Shown: positions 59,765 through 64,000 of the stretch, one piece after another | Layout of the letters: every line of letters starts with the position of its first letter | Position numbering within the stretch: position 1 is the stretch's first letter | From: Bacteroidia bacterium | GTDB taxonomy: Bacteria > Bacteroidota > Bacteroidia > J057 > JADKCL01 | DNA length: 64,000 bases | Assembly (NCBI GenBank): GCA_020635905.1 | Contig: JACJYV010000001.1 | Coordinates: 62,001-126,000, forward strand | Direction of reading: 5' to 3' | Translations under genes and position numbers: made by a program | Notes under the pieces: generated by a model | The model's input: only the letters and a program-made list of their open reading frames with translations | Database searches by the model: none | Told to the model about the DNA's origin: nothing

Positions 59765-60475
59765 CCCGAAAGACCGGCTTTTGAGCTGCTGTGGGTTACT
59801 TACGTACCTGGCGGAAGATGGTTGATGGGTAATGTATCGCAATCCCGATAGCTATACGGGAGCGCCAAGTTCTTTTGGCCCGCGTTTCGTTGGTCGTGGT
59901 GGCAAAGGACGCCAAGCTAAACGGTTTAATTGCATTTCAGCTTTGCGACCTTTGCTCCCTTCAACCCACGAAACGCAGAAAACAACCCCTTTGCGCCCTT
60001 CGCGTTACCTCTCAACACCCATACAGCCCCCCGTGCAGCTCATTGGGTGGCTATTGCAGATAGTTCAGCCCCGGTTCCAATCCATTCATTCCGGAAATTT
60101 TACCATTCGCCCCTTCCATATTGCACAAAAACCACCCTTTGAGTACGTTTGTAATACAAAGAAAACCAGGATTTTTTCAAGCGCGACAGTTCAAATGGAG
60201 TAAACTTTGAAATGCATTTAGATCGATTGCGTTCGATGCGACTGTATCGGTGAAGAAATATTTGGTTCAATCCAATCATTTCTTGTATTGATTTTTCTCA
60301 GGTCAGGTATTGACGTGAGTCTTGCGTGCACAGGCCTTTGCCTGGATTCCCTGCCCCGGATGGCATTGGGACAACTGACGTTCAGGACTTTCCGTTGATC
60401 ACCCGGTGATGGGCTGCCGCATTGTCTGCTTTCGGTGGGTTCTTATATTTTTATTTAGCTTAAATAACGTTTAAC
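59765..60475. other. Gene-free region with one dispersed palindrome
   Basis: No gene is supported; open frames here have no start context or family pattern. TCCCGATAGCTATACGGGA at 59843-59861 is an imperfect copy of the palindrome in the tRNA array, here followed by GAGCGCC, close to the GAGCGCT after the tRNA-array copies. CTTTGCGACCTTTGC near 59942 matches a word seen near 43.5 kb. The last 200 bases contain GATCACCCGGTGATGG, a small hairpin, and presumably the promoter of the next gene. Confidence 0.55.
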
Positions 60476-61027
60476 ATGAAATTTTTAAAAGATTTTCACG
60501 CAGACCTTACTGAAAAAGACCTGCAAAACATGATCGCGGACCTGGAAAACGTGGTCAAGAAGCTCCCCTTCCGGGTGCAGCTTTCGCCAGGTGAACGGCG
60601 GGAAGTAGCCAACGTTGGCGAAGCCCGCTTGCCTTTCATCATCAAGGCGGAAGATTACACCCGATTATTCCCTTCTGCCGTCGCTCCTTTCATGCGCATG
60701 GACGAAACCCGGGATAATTTTAATTCCTTTATGCGCATGGCCTCCCTGCAACGCCGGGTGGATCGCCTGATGGAAATCGTATCCGACACCTCCATGGTGG
60801 CCTCTTCCCAGGTATTTTACATCTTCTGCCGCTTCTACGAAAACCTGCAGGCCGCCGCTGAGACGGGCGAAGAGGGGGCAGATCTGGCCGTGGCCGACCT
60901 GGCCAAGCTTTTCAAAAAGGCTACCGGAGGCAAATCCATTGAGGAGTACTCTGCTGAGCTGAAAAAGCTGAGCGAAATGCCCCTCGTGAATGCCGATGGC
61001 AACCTGAATGGTGAGCCTGAGGGTTGA
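60476..61027 (+). CDS. Protein of unknown function
   Basis: The 183-residue protein is cytosolic-looking and mostly helical, with no signal peptide or TM. FHADLTEKDLQNMIADLENVVKKLPFRVQLSPGERREVANVG and the segment MRMASLQRRVDRLMEIVSDTSMVASSQVFYIFCRFYENLQAAA stand out. The family has no name that I know; proteins of this look recur in Bacteroidota genomes in variable regions. AT-rich sequence (TATATTTTTATTTAGC) just before the start may include the promoter. Confidence 0.65.
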   Translation: MKFLKDFHADLTEKDLQNMIADLENVVKKLPFRVQLSPGERREVANVGEARLPFIIKAEDYTRLFPSAVAPFMRMDETRDNFNSFMRMASLQRRVDRLMEIVSDTSMVASSQVFYIFCRFYENLQAAAETGEEGADLAVADLAKLFKKATGGKSIEEYSAELKKLSEMPLVNADGNLNGEPEG

Positions 61028-61183
61028 GTCGGGAGTCCTTGGTCGTTAGAGGTGAGTCCTGAGTTGATTTCACTTACTTTGACCTGACAAACTTTCCGTT
61101 CTGTGTTTGGGAGTGGCGCCGCTCCCGGCATGGGACGGTTTACGGTTTACGGTTTACAGTTTTTACGTCATGAAAATGGGTTT
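61028..61183. repeat. Word-like repeats before the endonuclease gene
   Basis: GAGTCGGGAGTCC and GGTGAGTCCTGAGTTG near 61028-61065, and ACGGTTTACGGTTTACGG with a final TTTACAG at 61136-61160, are the same kinds of word repeats seen near 10.7 and 25.6 kb. They separate two plus-strand genes. Confidence 0.5.
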
Positions 61184-61564
61184 ATGGATATCAATTACGA
61201 TCAAATCTATGCACGGGCCCGGTCCATGCGCAGGTCCCTTACCCAGGAGGAGCGGGTGATCTGGGAGTTGGTTCGCAACCGTCGGTTCAGGGGACATAAA
61301 TTTCTCCGTCAACACCCACTGATCTTTCGAAATCCTGCGGGAGATGATTACAGGTATTACATCCTTGATTTTTATTGTGCTGAAAAGAGGCTTTGCCTGG
61401 AAATCGACGGGAAGCACCACCAAACCCAACTGGTTTATGATGCAATCCGCGATCAGACCTTGCAGGAAAGAGGTATTTTCACCCTCCGGATTCCCAATGA
61501 AGAGGTCATAGACCTTCGCCTGGTGATGCGCAAAATCGAGGCTGCTTTGAATCGGGAGGTGTGA
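61184..61564 (+). CDS. DUF559-type (Vsr-like) endonuclease
   Basis: I choose ATG 61184 (MDINYDQIYARARSMRRSLTQEE); the frame extends upstream through word repeats that are not protein-like. The 126-residue protein has the DUF559 pattern: ARSMRRSLTQEERVIWELVRNRRFRGHKFLRQHPL, then YILDFYCAEKRLCLEIDGKHHQ with the catalytic Asp and the ExD/K-like pair, and ERGIFTLRIPNEEV. This family is related to Vsr/PD-(D/E)XK nucleases and usually occurs as a single-domain protein of unknown target. A ten-unit 97-bp tandem array begins 19 bases after its stop. Confidence 0.9.
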   Translation: MDINYDQIYARARSMRRSLTQEERVIWELVRNRRFRGHKFLRQHPLIFRNPAGDDYRYYILDFYCAEKRLCLEIDGKHHQTQLVYDAIRDQTLQERGIFTLRIPNEEVIDLRLVMRKIEAALNREV

Positions 61565-61582
61565 TCTGCGGGCTACGCCAAC

Positions 61583-62550
61583 AGCCCAACTCACCCGCCC
61601 CAGGGGGCGACCTCTCTTCCCTGAGGGAAAAGAGGTACCTGAGGCTTGGAAATTCAGGTGCCGGGTCCCCTCTTTGCCAGCCCAACTCACCCGTCCCAGG
61701 GGGCGACCTCTCTTCCCTGAGGGAAAAGAGGTACCTGAGGCTTGGAAATTCAGGCACCGGGGTCCCCTCTTTGCCAGCCCAACTCACCCGTCCCAGGGGG
61801 CGACCTCTCTTCCCTGAGGGAAAAGAGGTACCTGAGGCTTGGAAATTCAGGCACCGGGGTCCCCTCTTTGCCAGCCCAACTCACCCGTCCCAGGGGGCGA
61901 CCTCTCTTCCCTGAGGGAAAAGAGGTACCTGAGGCTTGGAAATTCAGGCACCGGGGTCCCCTCTTTGCCAGCCCAACTCACCCGTCCCAGGGGGCGACCT
62001 CTCTTCCCTGAGGGAAAAGAGGTACCTGAGGCTTGGAAATTCAGGCACCGGGGTCCCCTCTTTGCCAGCCCAACTCACCCGTCCCAGGGGGCGACCTCTC
62101 TTCCCTGAGGGAAAAGAGGTACCTGAGGCTTGGAAATTCAGGCACCGGGGTCCCCTCTTTGCCAGCCCAACTCACCCGTCCCAGGGGGCGACCTCTCTTC
62201 CCTGAGGGAAAAGAGGTACCTGAGGCTTGGAAATTCAGGCACCGGGGTCCCCTCTTTGCCAGCCCAACTCACCCGTCCCAGGGGGCGACCTCTCTTCCCT
62301 GAGGGAAAAGAGGTACCTGAGGCTTGGAAATTCAGGCACCGGGGTCCCCTCTTTGCCAGCCCAACTCTCCCGCCCCAGGGGGCGACCTCTCTTCCCTGAG
62401 GGAAAAGAGGTACCTGAGGCTTGGAAATTCAGGCACCGGGGTCCCCTCTTTGCCAGCCCAACTCACCCGTCCCAGGGGGCGACCTCTCTTCCCTGAGGGA
62501 AAAGAGGTACCTGAGGCTTGGAAATTCAGGTGCCGGGTCCCCGCTTTGCC
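61583..62550. repeat. Ten-unit 96/97-bp tandem array with strong hairpins
   Basis: Units begin at 61583, 61679 and then every 97 bases to 62455; the first and last are 96 bases. Middle units are almost identical. Each contains CCTCTCTTCCC-TGA-GGGAAAAGAGG, a near-perfect 11-bp hairpin, and CCTGAGG followed by TTCAGG. Because 97 is not a multiple of three, the frames that run through it are by-products. The final unit runs into a degenerate copy and a separate GC hairpin. Confidence 0.95.
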
Positions 62551-62595
62551 GCCAGGGAGAGAGGGGAAAGCGAAGCTGGGGTGAGTTTAATTCTC

Positions 62596-62612
62596 CCCGG
62601 GCCGCGCCCGGG
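62596..62612. repeat. GC hairpin after the tandem array
   Basis: CCCGGGC-CGC-GCCCGGG is a perfect 7-bp stem with a 3-base loop. It has no T-run, so it is not a classical terminator. It lies between the array and the Na/Pi-cotransporter-like gene. Confidence 0.6.
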
Positions 62613-62718
62613 CAAGCCAGCCCAGCTCTCCCGCCCTCTTCACAAAAACTTAACTTCTGGATTATCTTTCTCCCATATCTGGATTGTAGGTTTGGGCTGT
62701 ATTTAAGAGAGGTAAGCG

Positions 62719-63903
62719 ATTCGTAGTTTAGAGCAAATATGGGTTTCCATCCGGAATAAAACCTGGCTTCGCGCCCTTGCATTGGGCCTGAGCCTGTTTA
62801 CCTTTTTGCTTTCCCTCAAAATGATGGGCGGCAGCCTTTTTCTCTTCGGCGATGAGACGGCCCGTACCCTGATCGAAACCACGGCCAACCCCTTTATGGC
62901 CCTTTTTCTGGGTCTGCTGGCCACTGCGATCCTGCAAAGTTCGTCGGCCACCACCACCATGATCGTGAACCTGGTCACAGCGGGCATGGTGATCTCCGAT
63001 CCCGAGGCCACTATCTCGGCGGCGGTGCCGCTCATTCTGGGCGCCAACATTGGCACCACCATCACCAGTTCGATTGCCTCCCTGGGGCACATTACCAGCA
63101 AAAGCGAGTTCAGGAATGCAGTGGCCGGATCCACCATCCACGATTTCTTCAACATCATTTCGGTATTGGTTATTTTTCCGCTCGAAATCCTGTTTGGGGT
63201 GCTGAGCAAGCCCGCCCTCTACTTTGCCAATTTACTGCCCTTTGGGCAGGAGGGGGAAATCAGTCTCAACGTGCTCGACCATACCATCCGTCCCATTTCC
63301 GACGCCATACTGCACGGGTTGCTCTCCCTGGTCGGGACCGAATCCAAGGTGCTGCCTGTGCTGGCTTTTGTGTTTTCCCTGGGCTTGCTTTTCCTCTCCC
63401 TGCGCTCCCTGGCCGGATTTTTCAAAGTGTGGGTGCGGGGCAAAACCCAGCAAACCCTCGACCGGGCCATTTTTGGGCGCCCGTGGAAGTCGCTGATGTG
63501 GGGGGTCGGACTTACGGCCATCATCCAGTCGAGTTCGGTCATGACCTCCCTGATCGTGCCCATGGTGGCCACGGGCAAAGTGACCCTCAAAAAAGCTTTT
63601 CCTTTTGTGATGGGAGCCAATATTGGCACCACCACCACGGCGCTAATCGCCTCCATGGTGGCCGTGGGCGGACACCCTACGGCGGGTATTGCAGTGGCAT
63701 TGTGTCACCTGCTTTTCAATGTGTACGGGGTGCTGCTCCTCTTTCCCGTTCGCAAAATCCGGGCCTTTCCCGTCTGGCTGGCCAATAAACTGGGAGATGC
63801 CACCCTCAACAACCGCATCGTGGGAGTGATCTACATTGTGGTGGTCTTTTTCCTGGTTCCTTTCATTATGATCCTGCTGAGCGGAGGTTTCAGGGGATTG
63901 TGA
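62719..63903 (+). CDS. Na/Pi-cotransporter-family membrane protein, start codon unclear
   Basis: The protein has about 390 residues and is rich in TM segments. The duplicated family motif is clear: AILQSSSATTTMIVNLVTAG with GANIGTTITSSIASLGH in the first half, and AIIQSSSVMTSLIVPMVATG with GANIGTTTTALIASM in the second. This is the NptA/PhoU-type Na+/phosphate symporter family; no C-terminal PhoU domain is present. TTG at 62782 is the first usual start, but protein-like sequence typical of the family (SLEQIWVSIRNKTWLRALALG) continues upstream to a stop at 62713 with no ATG, GTG or TTG. Start at ATT 62719 or ATA 62737 is possible, or a sequence error. Confidence 0.82.
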   Translation: MRSLEQIWVSIRNKTWLRALALGLSLFTFLLSLKMMGGSLFLFGDETARTLIETTANPFMALFLGLLATAILQSSSATTTMIVNLVTAGMVISDPEATISAAVPLILGANIGTTITSSIASLGHITSKSEFRNAVAGSTIHDFFNIISVLVIFPLEILFGVLSKPALYFANLLPFGQEGEISLNVLDHTIRPISDAILHGLLSLVGTESKVLPVLAFVFSLGLLFLSLRSLAGFFKVWVRGKTQQTLDRAIFGRPWKSLMWGVGLTAIIQSSSVMTSLIVPMVATGKVTLKKAFPFVMGANIGTTTTALIASMVAVGGHPTAGIAVALCHLLFNVYGVLLLFPVRKIRAFPVWLANKLGDATLNNRIVGVIYIVVVFFLVPFIMILLSGGFRGL

Positions 63904-63958
63904 GGTGAACTCACCCGGTCCCGGCAAGCCAAAACCTGCGTTCATTGTTCATTGATTA

Positions 63959-63978
63959 GGGTGGGTTAAAACCCACCC
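63959..63978. repeat. Perfect inverted repeat near the window end
   Basis: GGGTGGGTT-AA-AACCCACCC is a 9-bp perfect stem. It lacks a T-run, so its role as a terminator after the transporter gene is uncertain. The final 97 bases of the window hold no gene. Confidence 0.6.
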
Positions 63979-64000
63979 CTATGGATTGATTCATTAATCC

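Noticed and set aside
59832..60203. Plus-strand frame of 123 codons
   Set aside because: It begins in word-like repeat sequence with the dispersed palindrome and has no protein-like pattern.
61583..62550. Possible CRISPR array
   Set aside because: Whole 97-bp units are repeated with no variable spacers, and no Cas gene is present. The 21-bp and 112-bp arrays also lack spacers.
61561..62726. Series of 86-117 codon frames inside the 97-bp array
   Set aside because: They recur every 97 bases in shifting frames because the unit length is not a multiple of three; the peptides repeat the same three frames of a non-coding unit.

Overview
The window looks like a chromosomal piece of a Bacteroidota bacterium, probably near the Saprospirales (the class is inference; the phylum is well supported). 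Support comes from type IX secretion (T9SS) cargo with type A and type B C-terminal sorting domains, a PorP/SprF-like outer-membrane protein beside an OmpA-family periplasmic protein, Bat-type VWA/TPR proteins, weak Shine-Dalgarno signals and a few matches to the Bacteroidota -33/-7 promoter (TAnnTTTG).

Layout. 1-2.4 kb: two proteins of unknown function, one cut by the window edge and possibly frameshifted, one with a PLAT-like domain. 2.4-4.1 kb: a tRNA locus with intact tRNA-Arg(UCU), tRNA-Pro(UGG) and tRNA-Ser(GCU), plus decayed tRNA copies in which D, T or anticodon loops are replaced by short palindromes; it ends in a five-copy 112-bp tandem array of tRNA-Pro-like units. 4.2-10.7 kb: two family-5 substrate-binding lipoproteins and two elongated Opp/Dpp-type permeases, with no ATPase gene. 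10.9-13.3 kb: Bat-like operon (VWA, small secreted protein, TPR protein with a Q/N/D-rich tail). 13.7-21 kb: two paralogous Kelch-like T9SS cargo proteins and a secreted endonuclease/exonuclease/phosphatase protein. 21-25.6 kb: a methionine-type aminotransferase, an OmpA/TPR lipoprotein and DNA polymerase IV. 25.7-42.8 kb: a 2,000-residue T9SS adhesin, an adhesin/PorP/OmpA operon, a thioredoxin-fold protein, a B12-binding radical SAM enzyme and a second large T9SS type B protein. 43.6-45.8 kb: an AmgK-like sugar kinase fused to a RapZ C-terminal domain, overlapping a MurU-like nucleotidyltransferase (peptidoglycan recycling).

From about 46 kb the window becomes accessory in character. A complete IS with terminal inverted repeats and a 6-bp target duplication has broken the 3' end of an AT-rich three-gene cassette that includes a PD-(D/E)XK nuclease-like protein. 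Next are an orphan eCIS-core (DUF4157) HELTH protein, a frameshifted small gene, several small lipoproteins and secreted proteins, a HELYEQ-motif protein, a HTH protein, and an AT-rich pair (membrane J-domain protein and DUF6236-like protein) bordered by GC-rich hairpins and a shared 25-bp repeat. The last 5 kb hold a 21-bp tandem array, a DUF559-type endonuclease followed by ten 96/97-bp hairpin-rich tandem units, and a Na/Pi-cotransporter-family protein with no ordinary start codon.

The most unusual signals are the palindrome-for-loop replacements in the tRNA copies, the nuclease-linked 97-bp array, the kinase-RapZ fusion next to MurU, and the IS-split cassette, whose original reading frame can be rebuilt across the insertion.
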